A DNA stretch of 64,000 nucleotides, from NCBI GenBank assembly GCA_913063155.1, contig CAJXYU010000001.1, forward strand, positions 186,001 to 250,000, read 5' to 3'. The notes beneath the pieces were generated by a model. The model ran no database searches and had not been told where the DNA came from. It saw nothing but the letters and a program-made list of their open reading frames with translations. Below are positions 53,261-63,280 of this stretch, in pieces. Positions within the stretch are counted from its first letter, which is position 1; the number at the start of each line of letters is the position of its first letter. The position numbers were made by a program, and so were the translations under genes. This DNA is from an uncultured Desulfovibrio sp. Its GTDB lineage: Bacteria; Desulfobacterota; Desulfovibrionia; Desulfovibrionales; Desulfovibrionaceae.

Positions 53261-54775
53261 ATGCCGACCAAGAGAAAAACATTGACCGGGGCCTTCGGGC
53301 AGCCCGTGGGAAACGATCTCAACACCTTGACCGCCGGACCACGCGGTCCCGCGCTCATGCAGGACGTGCACCTGCTGGAAAAACTGGCCCATTTCGACCG
53401 TGAGCGCATCCCGGAACGGGTGGTGCACGCCAAGGGAGCCGGAGCATACGGATTCTTCGAGGTCACAGCGGACGTCACCAGATACACCAAGGCCGCGTTC
53501 CTCTCGAAGGTGGGCAAAAAGACCGACGTGTTCGTGCGTTTCTCCACCGTGGGCGGGGAAAAGGGCAGCGCAGACGCCGAGCGCGATCCGCGCGGATTCG
53601 CCATCAAGTTCTACACCGAGGAAGGCAACTACGACATGACCGGCAACAACACCCCGGTCTTCTTCATCCGCGACCCGCTCAAATTCCCGGACTTCATCCA
53701 CACCCAGAAACGCGACCCGGCCACCAATCTCAAAAGTCCGACCATGGCCTGGGACTTCTGGTCCCTGACCCCGGAGTCCATGCACCAGGTGACCATCCTC
53801 TTCTCCGACCGTGGCACCCCGGCCACGTATCGGCACATGAACGGATACTCCAGCCACACCTTCAAATGGTACAATGCCGAGGGCGACTATTTCTGGGTGC
53901 AGTATCATTTCAAGACCGACCAGGGCATCAAAAACCTCACCGGCCCCGAAGCCGCGGAAATGTGCGGCAAGGACCCGGATCACGCCACCCGGGATCTTCA
54001 TAAGGCCATCGAGGCCGGGGACTTCCCGTCATGGACCCTGGAAATGCAGATTCTCAGCCCGGAACAGGCCAGGGACTTCAAGTGGGACATCTTCGACATC
54101 ACCAAGGTCTGGCCGCACGGCGCGGTGCCGCCCATCAAGGTGGGCAGGCTGGTGCTCGACAGAAACCCGGAGAACTACTTCGCCGAAGTGGAACAGGCCG
54201 CCTTCAACCCCAGCAGCCTCGTGCCCGGCATAGGAGTGTCGCCGGACAAGATGCTCCAGGGGCGGCTCTTCTCCTATCACGACACGCACCTGCACCGGCT
54301 GGGGCCGAACTATCATCTCATCCCGGTGAACCAGCCCAGGCATGCGCCTGAAAACAGCTACCAGCGTGACGGAGCCATGCGGGTGGACGACAACGGCGGA
54401 GGCGGCCCCAATTACTGGCCCAACAGTTTCCACGGCCCGGAGCCGGACAACGTCTCCATCGAACCGGACATCCCACTGGAAGGAGAAGGAGCGCGGCGCC
54501 CCTACACCTTTGACAACGACGATTTCGTCCAGCCCGGCAACCTGTACCGGCACGTCATGAGCGAGCAGGACCGCACCAGCCTGGTCAACAACATCCTCGG
54601 CAGCATGAAAGACGTGCCCAAGCCCATTCAACTCAGGCAATGCGCGCTCTTCCACCTGGCCGATGTGGACTACGGCGCCCGGGTCGCCCAGGGACTGGGC
54701 CTCGACCTGGACGAGGTCAGAAAGCTGTCCGCCATGTCCCAGGAGGAACGGGTGGCCGCCACGCCGGTGAAGTAA
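53261..54775 (+). CDS. katA: Monofunctional heme catalase, small-subunit type
   Basis: The 504-residue protein decomposes hydrogen peroxide. The active-site His is in [17 protein letters not shown], the Asn in [18 protein letters not shown], and the proximal heme Tyr in [16 protein letters not shown]. Length and the lack of a C-terminal flavodoxin-like domain fit the clade 3 (KatA-type) enzymes. AGGAGAAACCC precedes the ATG at 53261; a longer in-frame reading from 53165 is not needed. In an anaerobe this is an oxygen-defence enzyme. Confidence 0.96.
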   Translation: MPTKRKTLTGAFGQPVGNDLNTLTAGPRGPALMQDVHLLEKLAHFDRERIPERVVHAKGAGAYGFFEVTADVTRYTKAAFLSKVGKKTDVFVRFSTVGGEKGSADAERDPRGFAIKFYTEEGNYDMTGNNTPVFFIRDPLKFPDFIHTQKRDPATNLKSPTMAWDFWSLTPESMHQVTILFSDRGTPATYRHMNGYSSHTFKWYNAEGDYFWVQYHFKTDQGIKNLTGPEAAEMCGKDPDHATRDLHKAIEAGDFPSWTLEMQILSPEQARDFKWDIFDITKVWPHGAVPPIKVGRLVLDRNPENYFAEVEQAAFNPSSLVPGIGVSPDKMLQGRLFSYHDTHLHRLGPNYHLIPVNQPRHAPENSYQRDGAMRVDDNGGGGPNYWPNSFHGPEPDNVSIEPDIPLEGEGARRPYTFDNDDFVQPGNLYRHVMSEQDRTSLVNNILGSMKDVPKPIQLRQCALFHLADVDYGARVAQGLGLDLDEVRKLSAMSQEERVAATPVK

Positions 54776-54799
54776 CAGGACAACCCACAGCGGGTTTCG

Positions 54800-54830
54800 C
54801 GGCCGTTCCCCGGAGCGGCCGTTTCCTTTT
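54800..54830 (+). terminator. Intrinsic terminator of catalase gene
   Basis: CGGCCG (54800-54805) pairs with CGGCCG (54816-54821), extended inside by TCC/GGA, followed by TTTCCTTTT. Downstream to 55072 no gene is seen. Confidence 0.65.
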
Positions 54831-55072
54831 GCGAAATCGGCACGGTGCGGCAGGCCATCGTGGACGCGCAGTGCCCGATACCTGAAAGCGCGCACGTCGC
54901 CCCGGACCGCAGACACGCCTCCCTGTTTCCCACTGAAATTGCCACAAAGCGGTAGTCATGATATTCGTGAAATGTTCAAAACCATGACCGACTGCCTCGG
55001 ACCGGGCTCCGTCGCAGCCGTTTCACGTCGGATTCATTAGTTTTTCACACTTTTACCGCGTGAGGTCAGTCC

Positions 55073-56476
55073 ATGAAATTTCTCAAGAACTCGTCTCCGG
55101 TCATTGTCGCCGTTCTCATGGCCCTGCTGCCGACACCCCAGGGGCTCGCCCCTGATGCATGGTATTTTCTCAGCATCTTCGTCGGCGTGGTGGTGGGCCT
55201 CATCATCGAGCCTGTTCCGGCAGCCCTGGTCGGCCTGACCGGCGTATCCGTCGTCGCCATGCTCGGGCTGATCGACCCCAGCGCCACGGTGAATCGCAAC
55301 TGGGCGCTGTCCGGCTTTTCCAACGGCGTCATCTGGCTCATCTTCGCCGCCTTCATGTTCGCCCTCGGTTACAAGAAGACCGGGCTGGGAAAACGGATCA
55401 GCCTGCTGCTGATCAAGCATCTGGGAAAAAGCACCCTCGGGCTCGGTTACGCCATCGCCTTTTCCGACGCGGTCCTCGCTCCGTTCATGCCGTCCAACAC
55501 CGCCCGCAGCGCGGGCACCATCTACCCGATTGCAAGCAACATCCCCCCCATGTTCCAGTCCACCCCGGAAATCGCTCCGCGCAAGATCGGGTCCTACCTG
55601 ATCTGGGTAGGCATTTCCGCCACCTGCGTCACCAGCTCCATGTTCCTGACCGCCCTGGCCCCGAACCTGCTCGCCGTGGACATGATCCAGAAATCCGCCG
55701 GCATCTCCATCAGCTGGGGACAGTGGGCCAAGGTGATGATTCCGGCCATGCTGCCGCTCTTTCTGCTGACGCCCTGGCTCGCATACGTCATCTACCCGCC
55801 GACCCAGAAGCATTCCCCCGAGGCCCCGGTCTGGGCCGACTCGGAGCTGGAAAAAATGGGCAGGATCACCACCAAGGAACTGATGATGCTCGGCTACGCC
55901 GTTCTGGCCCTGTTCTTCTGGGTGTTCGGCAAAAAAATCGGCGTGAACGGTACCGTGGCCGCAGTCTTCGTCCTTTCCCTCATGGTCCTGACCAAAGTCA
56001 TTTCCTGGGAAGACGTCATTTCCAACAAGGGGGCGTTCAACGTCTTCATCTGGTTCGCCACTCTGGTCGCCATGGCCAGCGGCCTGAAAAAAACCGGCGT
56101 CCTGACGTGGATGGGCGAACTCATCTCCACCAACCTCCAGGGCATGGCCCCCGAGACCATGGCCATCATGCTGGTCATCCTCTTTTTCGTGCTCCATTAC
56201 TTTTTCGCCAGCACCACGGCGCACACCACGGCCCTGCTTCCCCTGTTCATGGCCACGGCCGCTCCACTCGTTCCACCGGAAATGCTGCCCAAGCTGGCCC
56301 TCATGCTCGCCGGTTCCCTCGGCCTCATGGGAATCATCACTCCCTACGCCACCGGCCCCTCGCCCATCTGGTACGGCGCCGGATACATCAACCAGGCCCG
56401 ATGGTGGGCGCTGGGCGCCATTTTCGGAGGCCTTTATCTCGCGGCCATGATCGGTGTGACCGTCTTCTATCTCTGA
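55073..56476 (+). CDS. DASS-family anion/dicarboxylate symporter
   Basis: The 467-residue protein has about 12 membrane helices and the layout of the divalent anion:sodium symporter family (CitT/TtdT-like). Two conserved substrate-site segments are visible: APFMPSNTARSAGTIYPI in the first half and FFASTTAHTTALLPLFM in the second, i.e. the paired SNT/T-x-T signatures. It likely carries C4-dicarboxylates, citrate or tartrate. GTGAGGTCAGTCC lies before the ATG. Confidence 0.92.
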   Translation: MKFLKNSSPVIVAVLMALLPTPQGLAPDAWYFLSIFVGVVVGLIIEPVPAALVGLTGVSVVAMLGLIDPSATVNRNWALSGFSNGVIWLIFAAFMFALGYKKTGLGKRISLLLIKHLGKSTLGLGYAIAFSDAVLAPFMPSNTARSAGTIYPIASNIPPMFQSTPEIAPRKIGSYLIWVGISATCVTSSMFLTALAPNLLAVDMIQKSAGISISWGQWAKVMIPAMLPLFLLTPWLAYVIYPPTQKHSPEAPVWADSELEKMGRITTKELMMLGYAVLALFFWVFGKKIGVNGTVAAVFVLSLMVLTKVISWEDVISNKGAFNVFIWFATLVAMASGLKKTGVLTWMGELISTNLQGMAPETMAIMLVILFFVLHYFFASTTAHTTALLPLFMATAAPLVPPEMLPKLALMLAGSLGLMGIITPYATGPSPIWYGAGYINQARWWALGAIFGGLYLAAMIGVTVFYL

Positions 56477-56627
56477 GTTTCCGCCCGGCACACAAAAAGA
56501 ACCGACGACACCGGCGCCTAACCTTTTTCAACACCCTGATGAAAACTTGACCTTTTCCATAATTTGATTATGACCAGCGGGGCCGCAACCGATGCGGCCT
56601 CATTTTTCGTGCACAAGGAACAGACAC

Positions 56628-58214
56628 GTGGAAAAGATACTCAAGAAAGAAGTGGAACGTCGCCGCACCTTCGGCATCATCAGCCACCCGGATGCGGGCA
56701 AGACCACGCTCACGGAAAAACTGCTGCTCTTCGGCGGGGCCATTCAGATGGCGGGCACCGTCAAATCACGCAAGGCGGCACGCCATGCCACCTCCGACTG
56801 GATGGCCATGGAACAGCAGCGCGGCATCTCCGTGACCTCCTCGGTCATGAAATTCGAATACAACGGATACGAGATCAACCTGCTGGACACCCCCGGTCAC
56901 CAGGATTTTTCCGAAGACACCTACCGGGTGCTCACTGCGGTGGACTCCGCTCTCATGGTCATCGATTCGGCCAAGGGCGTGGAAAACCAGACCCGCAAAC
57001 TCATGGACGTCTGCCGCCTGCGCGACACGCCCATCATCACCTTCATCAACAAGCTCGACCGGGACGGCCGCGACCCCCTGGATCTGCTGGCCGACATCGA
57101 GGAAACCCTGAACATCGAATGCGCCCCCCTGTCCTGGCCCATCGGCATGGGCAAACAGTTCAAGGGTGTCTATTCCATTTTCGAAAAAAAGCTGCACCTC
57201 TTTTCGGCCACCCACAACGGCGGCATCATGGAGGGGCTGGTCATCGACTCCCTGGACGACCCGAGGCTGGACGAAAAGCTGGGCCCGCAGGCCGACCAGT
57301 TGCGCGAGGAATTGGAGCTGCTCGAAGGCGCCGGCTATCCGTTTGACCCGGAACGCTACCTGAAAGGCAAGCAAACCCCGGTTTTCTTCGGCTCGGCCAT
57401 CAACAACTTCGGCGTCAAGGAGCTCATGGACACCTTCGTGAACCTGGCCCCCTGCCCGCAGCCGCGTCCGGCCGTGGAACGCGAGGTATCCCCCTTCGAG
57501 ACCGACTTCTCGGGCGTGTGCTTCAAAATCCAGGCGAACATGGACCCGCAGCACCGGGACCGCATCGCCTTCGTGCGCATCAACTCCGGCAAGTTCACCC
57601 GGGGCATGAAGGTCAGGCACCACCGCACCGGCAAGCCCATGCAAATATCCAAGGCCACCATATTCATGGCCCAGGACCGCGAAGGCGTGGAAGAGGCCTG
57701 GCCCGGCGACATCATCGGTGTGCACAACCACGGCACCATCAAGATCGGCGACACCTTCACCGACAAGGAACCGCTCAAATTCACGGGCATCCCCAACTTC
57801 GCCCCGGAAATCTTCCGCCGCGTCATCCTCAAGACTCCGCTCAAGGCCAAACAACTCCAGAAAGGCCTTATCCAGCTGGCCGAGGAAGGCGCCGTACAAC
57901 TTTTCCGCCCCATCCAGAACAACGACTACATCCTCGGGGCCGTCGGCATGCTCCAGTTCGACGTGATTCAGTCGCGCCTCAAGGACGAATACGGCGTGGA
58001 CGCCATCTACGAACCCGTGGAGTTGTACACCGCCCGTTGGGTGACCGCCGACGACCAGAGCAAGCTCAAAACCTTCAAAAAACAGGCCGAACGCTATCTG
58101 GCACTGGACGCGGACGAAAATCTCACTTACCTTGCTCCGAGCCGCTGGAGGCTGGATGATGCAGTTGAAACCTGGCCGGACATCAGTTTCCACAAGACCA
58201 GGGAACACGTTTAA
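56628..58214 (+). CDS. prfC: Peptide chain release factor 3
   Basis: The 528-residue GTPase recycles RF1/RF2 after peptide release. G1 is [14 protein letters not shown]3 [15 protein letters not shown]4 [10 protein letters not shown], and the RF3-specific [13 protein letters not shown] and [20 protein letters not shown]-like segments are intact. The start is GTG at 56628, with AAGGA eight bases upstream; the frame extending to 56592 has no support. It is followed nine bases later by an exonuclease gene. Confidence 0.96.
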   Translation: MEKILKKEVERRRTFGIISHPDAGKTTLTEKLLLFGGAIQMAGTVKSRKAARHATSDWMAMEQQRGISVTSSVMKFEYNGYEINLLDTPGHQDFSEDTYRVLTAVDSALMVIDSAKGVENQTRKLMDVCRLRDTPIITFINKLDRDGRDPLDLLADIEETLNIECAPLSWPIGMGKQFKGVYSIFEKKLHLFSATHNGGIMEGLVIDSLDDPRLDEKLGPQADQLREELELLEGAGYPFDPERYLKGKQTPVFFGSAINNFGVKELMDTFVNLAPCPQPRPAVEREVSPFETDFSGVCFKIQANMDPQHRDRIAFVRINSGKFTRGMKVRHHRTGKPMQISKATIFMAQDREGVEEAWPGDIIGVHNHGTIKIGDTFTDKEPLKFTGIPNFAPEIFRRVILKTPLKAKQLQKGLIQLAEEGAVQLFRPIQNNDYILGAVGMLQFDVIQSRLKDEYGVDAIYEPVELYTARWVTADDQSKLKTFKKQAERYLALDADENLTYLAPSRWRLDDAVETWPDISFHKTREHV

Positions 58215-58223
58215 GCGCAGTTT

Positions 58224-58832
58224 ATGACAGTTGTAGAGATACCAGAAGAACATCTGCGGGCATTCACCAAGGAAGAAATCAACGCCCTGCCACTGAGCCG
58301 GTACGAAGGCCCGGTGCACGTGGTTCGCACCGAAAAACAGCGCGAGGCCGCGGTCAAGGCCCTCCGGGGAGACCCCCTGCTCGGCTTCGACACGGAAACC
58401 CGCCCCGTCTTCAAAAAGGGCCGCAAGCCCAATCCGCCGTCCCTGATCCAACTGGCCAGCGCCACCGACGTCTACATCTTCCAGATCAATCTGCTGCCCA
58501 TGGACAACGGCCTGCTGGACCTTCTGTCCGACAAGACGGTCATCAAGACCGGCGTATCCGTGCACGACGACATCATCGGCCTCAAAAAACTGGCCCCGTT
58601 CAAGCCCGCCAATTTCATCGACCTGGGCGAGGTCTCCCAAAAAAACAAGATGCAGACCCACGGCCTGCGCAATCTGGCCGCCAACCTGCTCGGATTCCGC
58701 ATCTCCAAGTCCGCGCAGTGCTCCAACTGGGCCAAGGAAAAACTCACCAAGCAACAGGTCGCTTACGCAGCCACCGACGCCTGGGTCAGCCGCGAGATAT
58801 ACTTGGCCATGCACGAGCTGGGGTTAGTCTGA
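58224..58832 (+). CDS. DEDD-type 3'-5' exonuclease (RNase D/Werner-like)
   Basis: The 202-residue protein has the exonuclease motifs I (LLGFDTETRP), II (KTGVSVHDDIIGLKKL) and III (YAATDAWVSREIY), which is the DEDDy arrangement. It lacks the HRDC domain of RNase D, so it is a short stand-alone exonuclease, acting on RNA or DNA. It is nine bases downstream of prfC and probably co-transcribed. The ribosome binding site is weak. Confidence 0.9.
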   Translation: MTVVEIPEEHLRAFTKEEINALPLSRYEGPVHVVRTEKQREAAVKALRGDPLLGFDTETRPVFKKGRKPNPPSLIQLASATDVYIFQINLLPMDNGLLDLLSDKTVIKTGVSVHDDIIGLKKLAPFKPANFIDLGEVSQKNKMQTHGLRNLAANLLGFRISKSAQCSNWAKEKLTKQQVAYAATDAWVSREIYLAMHELGLV

Positions 58833-58875
58833 AAACGGGCTGACTGCGGGTGCCCACCAGCAGGAGAGCTTTTTC

Positions 58876-60201
58876 ATGATTCGACGCGTCCCGGCCATCT
58901 CCTTCCCACGGTACAGAATATGGCTCGCCTGCGTCGTCGGCCTTGTCTTTCTCATCGGCGCCAACATGGCCTGGCTCAATCCGAATCCGGGCTTCAAAGC
59001 CTATCGCACCCACCCGACGATCCCGATATTGTGGCAATACAACCCGGACGCGGGTATTGAAATCCTGACCGCCGCTTATTTCCCGGACATCTTCAAATCC
59101 TACCGCATCCGCATGGACAGACCCGTCTATCCGGCCGTGGCCAAGGGGGGGGCGGCCTGCCTGCAGGCCGTGGCCAAACCGTTCAGGCCCCTGAGCAACC
59201 TTGAGGCTGCGGGGCTTGCCTACATTGCGATGAAACTGGCCGTCTACCTCACCGGCATTCTGGCCCTTTTCAACCTGCTTTCGCGCTACATCGGAAAGCA
59301 GGGCGCTTTCATCGCCTGCTTCCTGTGCTTCACCCACTTCGTTTCCATTGAATACATTGCAGCCTTTCACACCACGGAACTGCAGTTCATCACTCCCATC
59401 TTCACCCTCTTCCTGCTCCAAAAGCTGGTGGACAGGTACTCATTGGGACGCAATGTCCTTTACTCAACCCTGATCGGGCTTCTCATGCTCTGCAAGCCCA
59501 ACTACGCCACCTACCTGGCAGTGCTGGCCTTTTTCTTCCTCGTCAAACGGGAGTACTCGGCCGTACTGACAAGTTTTGCCGCCCACTGCATCCCCATGCT
59601 GCTCTATCTCGGCTACCTCGAACTTCTGGGGATGAAGTATTACAGTTTCAATGCCGACTACTACGGACAGGGCGTCTGGCTTCTCGACCTGCTTCAAAAT
59701 GATTCCTGGAAGATATTTCCCGCCATGGCGAACTCTCTGATTCTCTTCGCCAAGCTTTCCTGGAACTACTATACGCTCTGGCTGGCAGTAGCCCTGACCG
59801 CATTGGTTCTCTTTCGCAAGGCAGTGCTCCTGCCCGCCCATGCCTGGCTGCTCATGCTCGGCATCATCGTCATGACCTGGGTGCAGATGTTCATGGCCAG
59901 ACAATGCACACCGCACATGCCCTCGGACTTTGCGTTCCTCGTTTTCGGGATGTCCGGCTTGGCCCTGGCGCATTGGGCCATGTCGAGTCGCCTGTTTTCC
60001 AAAGCCGTCCCGGCCATTCTCGCGGTCTGGCTCGCCCTCAATACACTCCACTTCCTGCACCTGCCCTGGGTGCCCCCGCTTGAGCAGGCCCATCGGTCGC
60101 AAGACAAACTCAAACAGCGCCTCGACATGGCCGTTCACCCGAAAAACTACACCGCCCAGGAGCATGAATGGTGGCGTAAAAAGCACAATGGGCGGAAATA
60201 A
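58876..60201 (+). CDS. Polytopic membrane protein, possibly glycosyltransferase-like
   Basis: The 441-residue protein has about ten hydrophobic helices. A large extracytoplasmic loop follows helix 1 (YRTHPTIPILWQYNPDAGIEI...), as in GT-C glycosyltransferases, but I see no clear catalytic motif. CAGGAGAGCTTTTTC precedes the ATG. It lies 43 bases after the exonuclease gene and about 110 before a GT2-GtrA gene, so surface polysaccharide or lipid-linked sugar modification is a reasonable guess only. Confidence 0.7.
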   Translation: MIRRVPAISFPRYRIWLACVVGLVFLIGANMAWLNPNPGFKAYRTHPTIPILWQYNPDAGIEILTAAYFPDIFKSYRIRMDRPVYPAVAKGGAACLQAVAKPFRPLSNLEAAGLAYIAMKLAVYLTGILALFNLLSRYIGKQGAFIACFLCFTHFVSIEYIAAFHTTELQFITPIFTLFLLQKLVDRYSLGRNVLYSTLIGLLMLCKPNYATYLAVLAFFFLVKREYSAVLTSFAAHCIPMLLYLGYLELLGMKYYSFNADYYGQGVWLLDLLQNDSWKIFPAMANSLILFAKLSWNYYTLWLAVALTALVLFRKAVLLPAHAWLLMLGIIVMTWVQMFMARQCTPHMPSDFAFLVFGMSGLALAHWAMSSRLFSKAVPAILAVWLALNTLHFLHLPWVPPLEQAHRSQDKLKQRLDMAVHPKNYTAQEHEWWRKKHNGRK

Positions 60202-60310
60202 AAAACGCTCCAAGTTATTGCCATTACCGGCCCGGTCCAATATTGTTCCCCTCTGGCAAATGGGGCACCCGCCCTTTGAATATCGCTAACTAATTAAGGA
60301 AAACCGTGAC

Positions 60311-61447
60311 ATGTCCCCTACCACTCTGAGCATCATCATCCCCTGTTACAACGAGGAAAGCACCCTGAAGCTCTGCGTCAAAAGGGTTCTTGAAATAGCC
60401 GATGAGAAAATTGCCCTGGAACTGATCATTGTCGACGACCACTCCACGGACGGAAGCCTTGAGATCGCAGAAAAGCTTGCCGAGGATGATGAACGCATCC
60501 GGGTGGCGGCGCATGAAGTGAATCAGGGCAAAGGGGCTGCCCTTCGTACCGGGATAGCCCTGGCCACTGGAGATATCGTCGCCATCCAGGACGCCGACCT
60601 CGAATACAACCCGCAGGAATTGAAGAAGCTGGCCAAACCCATCCGGGAAGGCCACGCCGATGTCGTTTTCGGTTCCCGCTACCTGAACACAGGCAACAGA
60701 CGAGTGCTGTATTTCTGGCATTCGCTGATGAACAAAAGCCTGACATTCTTTTCGAATATGTACACGGATCTGGGCCTGACGGACATGGAAACCTGCTACA
60801 AGGTCTTCAAACGGGAAATAATCCAGTCCATTGAAATCAAGGAAGACCGTTTCGGATTCGAGCCCGAGGTGACCGCCAAGATCGCCCAACTGCGCTGCCG
60901 GGTATATGAAATGGCCATCACCTATAATCCGCGCACCTTTGAGGAAGGAAAAAAGATCAACTGGAAGGACGGTGTCAGGGCGCTCTACTGCATCCTGCAC
61001 TATGCTGGCCCCAAGGCCCCCCTGCCGGTGCAGTTCCTGACCTATTTCTTCATCGGCGCCGTGTCCTGGCTCGTAAACATCACTACCTTTTCCATCTGCA
61101 TCGCGTCGGACATCGGCATCGCGACCTCGGTGGCCATCGCCTATCTCCCGGCCATTGTGGTCAACTACTTCCTGTGCATCGTCCTCCTGTTCCGCCATAA
61201 GGCTCAATGGAGCACCAAGACGGAAATCGCGATGTTCCTGCTCATAACCGTGCTGACATATCTTATCGACACAGGTCTGACTCTGGGCCTGGCCTCCGTC
61301 GGCACTCCCGTCATGCTGGCGAAGATGCTGGCGAGCGCCGCCACGATCATCTTCAACTTTCTGGGCAGAAGGCGCCTTGTCTTCTACGAACCGGCTCCAC
61401 CGGCATGGGAGAAAACCGGGATTCTGGATTCAAACGATCCAGACTGA
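60311..61447 (+). CDS. GT2 glycosyltransferase fused to GtrA-like membrane domain
   Basis: The 378-residue protein has an N-terminal family 2 glycosyltransferase (DPM1/GtrB-like: [15 protein letters not shown], the D-D in [24 protein letters not shown], and [13 protein letters not shown]) at residues 1-230. A C-terminal GtrA domain with four helices (about 245-365) follows. In O-antigen and other glycan modification, GtrB makes undecaprenyl-phosphate-glucose and GtrA flips it; here both are in one chain. AAGGAAAACCGTGAC precedes the ATG. Confidence 0.92.
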   Translation: MSPTTLSIIIPCYNEESTLKLCVKRVLEIADEKIALELIIVDDHSTDGSLEIAEKLAEDDERIRVAAHEVNQGKGAALRTGIALATGDIVAIQDADLEYNPQELKKLAKPIREGHADVVFGSRYLNTGNRRVLYFWHSLMNKSLTFFSNMYTDLGLTDMETCYKVFKREIIQSIEIKEDRFGFEPEVTAKIAQLRCRVYEMAITYNPRTFEEGKKINWKDGVRALYCILHYAGPKAPLPVQFLTYFFIGAVSWLVNITTFSICIASDIGIATSVAIAYLPAIVVNYFLCIVLLFRHKAQWSTKTEIAMFLLITVLTYLIDTGLTLGLASVGTPVMLAKMLASAATIIFNFLGRRRLVFYEPAPPAWEKTGILDSNDPD

Positions 61448-61570
61448 TCGAATGTGAGCCAAATAACGGAGAAGAGGAAAAGAGTGATCATATCACTCTG
61501 TGGGAATATTATTTCACAACCTGTTTAGCGGCAGCTTGGAAGCCGCGACGCCAAGGCGCCAAGACGCAAG

Positions 61571-61622
61571 AAAAGGGCGGTCCCCCATGTATTGAAACAT
61601 ACACGGGGGGCCGCCCCTTTTT
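61571..61622. terminator. Bidirectional terminator between GT2-GtrA gene and HesB-like gene
   Basis: A long stem-loop (AAAAGGGCGG with CCGCCCCTTTT, plus CCCCC/GGGGG and ATGT/ACAT inside) has a T-run on both strands. It ends the plus-strand glycosyltransferase and the minus-strand HesB/IscA-like gene. Confidence 0.85.
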
Positions 61623-61659
61623 GCAGTAATAAAGTCGGCGGGAGAATTTCACCAGCCGC

Positions 61660-62001
61660 TTACGAGCAACCGCTTCCGCAGCCGCCTTCAGTGGTGCCGC
61701 AGCAACCTCCGCTGCCACAACCGCCGCCACCGGGCAGCTGCTTTTCGCTGGCGACCTGGAACCCGTATTCGTTGGCGTGGATGTTGATGTCGCCGGTGAA
61801 TTCGAACAGCCCTTCTTCGGCGATGAAGGTGAATCCGTCGATATCAAAGGACTTGTCCCCGTCCTTGACGGCATCGAGAGCCAGGCCGAGCATGGGACCG
61901 GAGCAGCCGCCCTGGGCCACGTACACGCGGATGGGCTGGCGGTCCTGGCCGTCAAAGTGCTCTTCGAGCTTGCCGATAGCTTCCTTGGTAACTTCGATCA
62001 T
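61660..62001 (-). CDS. HesB/IscA-like protein with Cys33 and cysteine-rich tail
   Basis: The 113-residue protein belongs to the HesB/IscA group. The first conserved cysteine is Cys33 in AQGGCSGPMLGLALD. Instead of the C-terminal CGCG pair it ends in a Gly/Cys-rich tail (GGGGCGSGGCC, then TTEGGCGSGCS). IscA-type proteins carry or deliver iron-sulfur clusters; this subgroup is not characterised. It aligns throughout with the product of the upstream gene at 62232-62555, in which codon 33 is UGA, so the two are tandem duplicates. The ATG at 62001 has AGGAGG-like sequence upstream. It has its own terminator downstream and the other gene's terminator upstream, so each is transcribed separately. Confidence 0.88.
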   Translation of the reverse strand: MIEVTKEAIGKLEEHFDGQDRQPIRVYVAQGGCSGPMLGLALDAVKDGDKSFDIDGFTFIAEEGLFEFTGDINIHANEYGFQVASEKQLPGGGGCGSGGCCGTTEGGCGSGCS

Positions 62002-62179
62002 AAAGATCCTCCTTGTTGTCTACCTGTTGAGGTAGGTACGATCATGGTCTCCGTCAAATGGAAATTTGATGCGGTTTCAGGTCCGTCCCATAGAGCAGGC
62101 CTATGCCGTGCGCAAATGTTTCCCTCGGGACCGAATTCTACAGGTAAACATCATGGTCGCCCGCGTCAAACGATCGGAC

Positions 62180-62206
62180 AAAAAAAAAGCGCCCCCGAAG
62201 GGGCGC
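62180..62206 (-). terminator. Strong intrinsic terminator of the selenoprotein gene
   Basis: GCGCCCC (62189-62195) pairs with GGGGCGC (62200-62206) through a 4-base loop. On the minus strand nine Ts or so follow (62181-62188 and beyond). It ends the HesB-like selenoprotein gene just after its stop. Confidence 0.9.
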
Positions 62207-62231
62207 CGTACAGTCAGGGCGCCATAATGCG

Positions 62232-62555
62232 CTAACAGGCGCAGGAACCGCTGGAGCAGGCGCCGGAAGAGCAACCGCCTCCACCGCCCACGGGTTTTTC
62301 GGAATCCACAGAGAATCCGTAGTATGTCATATCGATCTTGATGCCGCCGGTCTCCTGGGAGAGATCCTTATCCAGCAGAAACCGGAACCCGGCAACTTCG
62401 TACACTTCGTCAGTATCCTTAGGCTCATCCAGAGCCAGAGTCAGCCTGGGGCCTGCTCAACCGCCGGATGCAAGATAGACCCGGATGGGCGAAGCTTCTT
62501 TGTCCGCGAAGTAGCCTTCAAGCTGCTTCTGAGCGGATTCAGTCACGTTAATCAT
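62232..62555 (-). CDS. HesB/IscA-like selenoprotein with in-frame UGA (Sec33)
   Basis: Reading through one TGA (62459-62457, codon 33) gives a 107-residue protein starting MINVTESAQKQLEGYF and ending in a cysteine tail (SSGACSSGSCAC). The UGA falls exactly at the conserved cysteine of the family: ASGG-U-AGPRLTLALD here versus AQGG-C-SGPMLGLALD in the tandem paralogue. Both sides of the TGA show clear homology to the paralogue with no frameshift, and a hairpin with a G at the start of the apical loop (62435-62449) follows. AGGAGG lies before the ATG. I read it as a selenocysteine codon rather than a nonsense mutation. Ordinary gene finding would report no or a truncated gene here. Confidence 0.85.
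62421..62456 (-). promoter_or_regulatory. Putative bacterial SECIS element inside HesB-like gene
   Basis: Counting from the UGA on the minus strand, CCAG (62449-62446) pairs with CUGG (62438-62435) around the 7-base loop GCUGACU, whose first base is G as bacterial SECIS loops require. AGGC (62454-62451) can pair with GCCU (62424-62421) outside. The apical hairpin begins 7 bases after the UGA, within the usual range. Confidence 0.6.
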
Positions 62556-62734
62556 TGATGCCTCCTTTCAATCATAGGGAAATGAAGAGGTAAGTCCTAT
62601 ACATGAGTTTGTCAATTCATAAATAGGAAGCAATCCTAAAACACACTGTTGACCGGTGCTTCCGCTTGGATTATCCCTTTATATTCCTAGAAGGATCATC
62701 CCCTTTGCTGCATCTAAAAAAAGGTGGAACATAT

Positions 62735-63271
62735 ATGCGCGAATGCGGAACCATACTCAACGGCAAGGACATGAACCGGACCCTTGAGCGTCTGGCCATG
62801 GAAGTCATAGAGCGCCGCGGCGACAACGAGCGTCTGGCCATCGTCGGCATCCAGCGGCGCGGAGCCGACTTGGCGGACCGCCTGAAACGGCTGCTGGACA
62901 AGGAACTGGACCGCAAGGTGCCTCTGGGCAAGCTGGATATCAATCTTTATCGCGACGACTGGACCACCCTGGACATCCAGCCGGCCATCAACTGTACGGA
63001 AATCCCCTTCGACATCGAGGGCGCGAGCATTGTTCTGGTGGACGACGTGCTCTTTTCCGGGCGCACCATCCGCGCCGCCCTGGAAGCTATCCTGGACTAC
63101 GGCCGCCCCAAGCGTGTGGAACTGCTGGTGCTCATCGACCGGGGCCTGCGCGAACTGCCCATCCAGCCGGACTACGTGGGCAAAAAAGTCAAAACCGTCA
63201 AGGGCCAGCACGTGAACGTGAAGGTGTTGGAACGCGACGCCGAAGACCAGGTCTGCATCGTCGAGGAGTAA
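62735..63271 (+). CDS. pyrR: Bifunctional pyr operon regulator/uracil phosphoribosyltransferase PyrR
   Basis: The 178-residue protein is a PyrR. It has MRECGTILNGKDMNRTLERL at the start, GIQRRGADLADRL, DINLYRDDW, and the PRPP-binding loop VLVDDVLFSGRTIRAAL. PyrR binds pyr mRNA in Gram-positives; in this lineage it may act mainly as a uracil phosphoribosyltransferase, since no pyr gene adjoins. The ATG at 62735 has AAGGTGG before it; the longer frame from 62666 starts with TTG and lacks support. The shikimate-kinase-like gene follows nine bases later. Confidence 0.92.
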   Translation: MRECGTILNGKDMNRTLERLAMEVIERRGDNERLAIVGIQRRGADLADRLKRLLDKELDRKVPLGKLDINLYRDDWTTLDIQPAINCTEIPFDIEGASIVLVDDVLFSGRTIRAALEAILDYGRPKRVELLVLIDRGLRELPIQPDYVGKKVKTVKGQHVNVKVLERDAEDQVCIVEE

Positions 63272-63280
63272 CCGGACAAC

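Noticed and set aside
51384-53282. 632-codon open frame on the minus strand
   Set aside because: It is antisense to the hypothetical gene at 51486 and the TPR-like gene, both with normal starts and a signal peptide in one case. Composition is shadow-like.
62232-62456. HesB-like copy as a simple pseudogene with a nonsense mutation
   Set aside because: The stop is a TGA at the one residue where selenocysteine would make sense, there is no other lesion, and a promoter-proximal start, hairpin and terminator are all kept.
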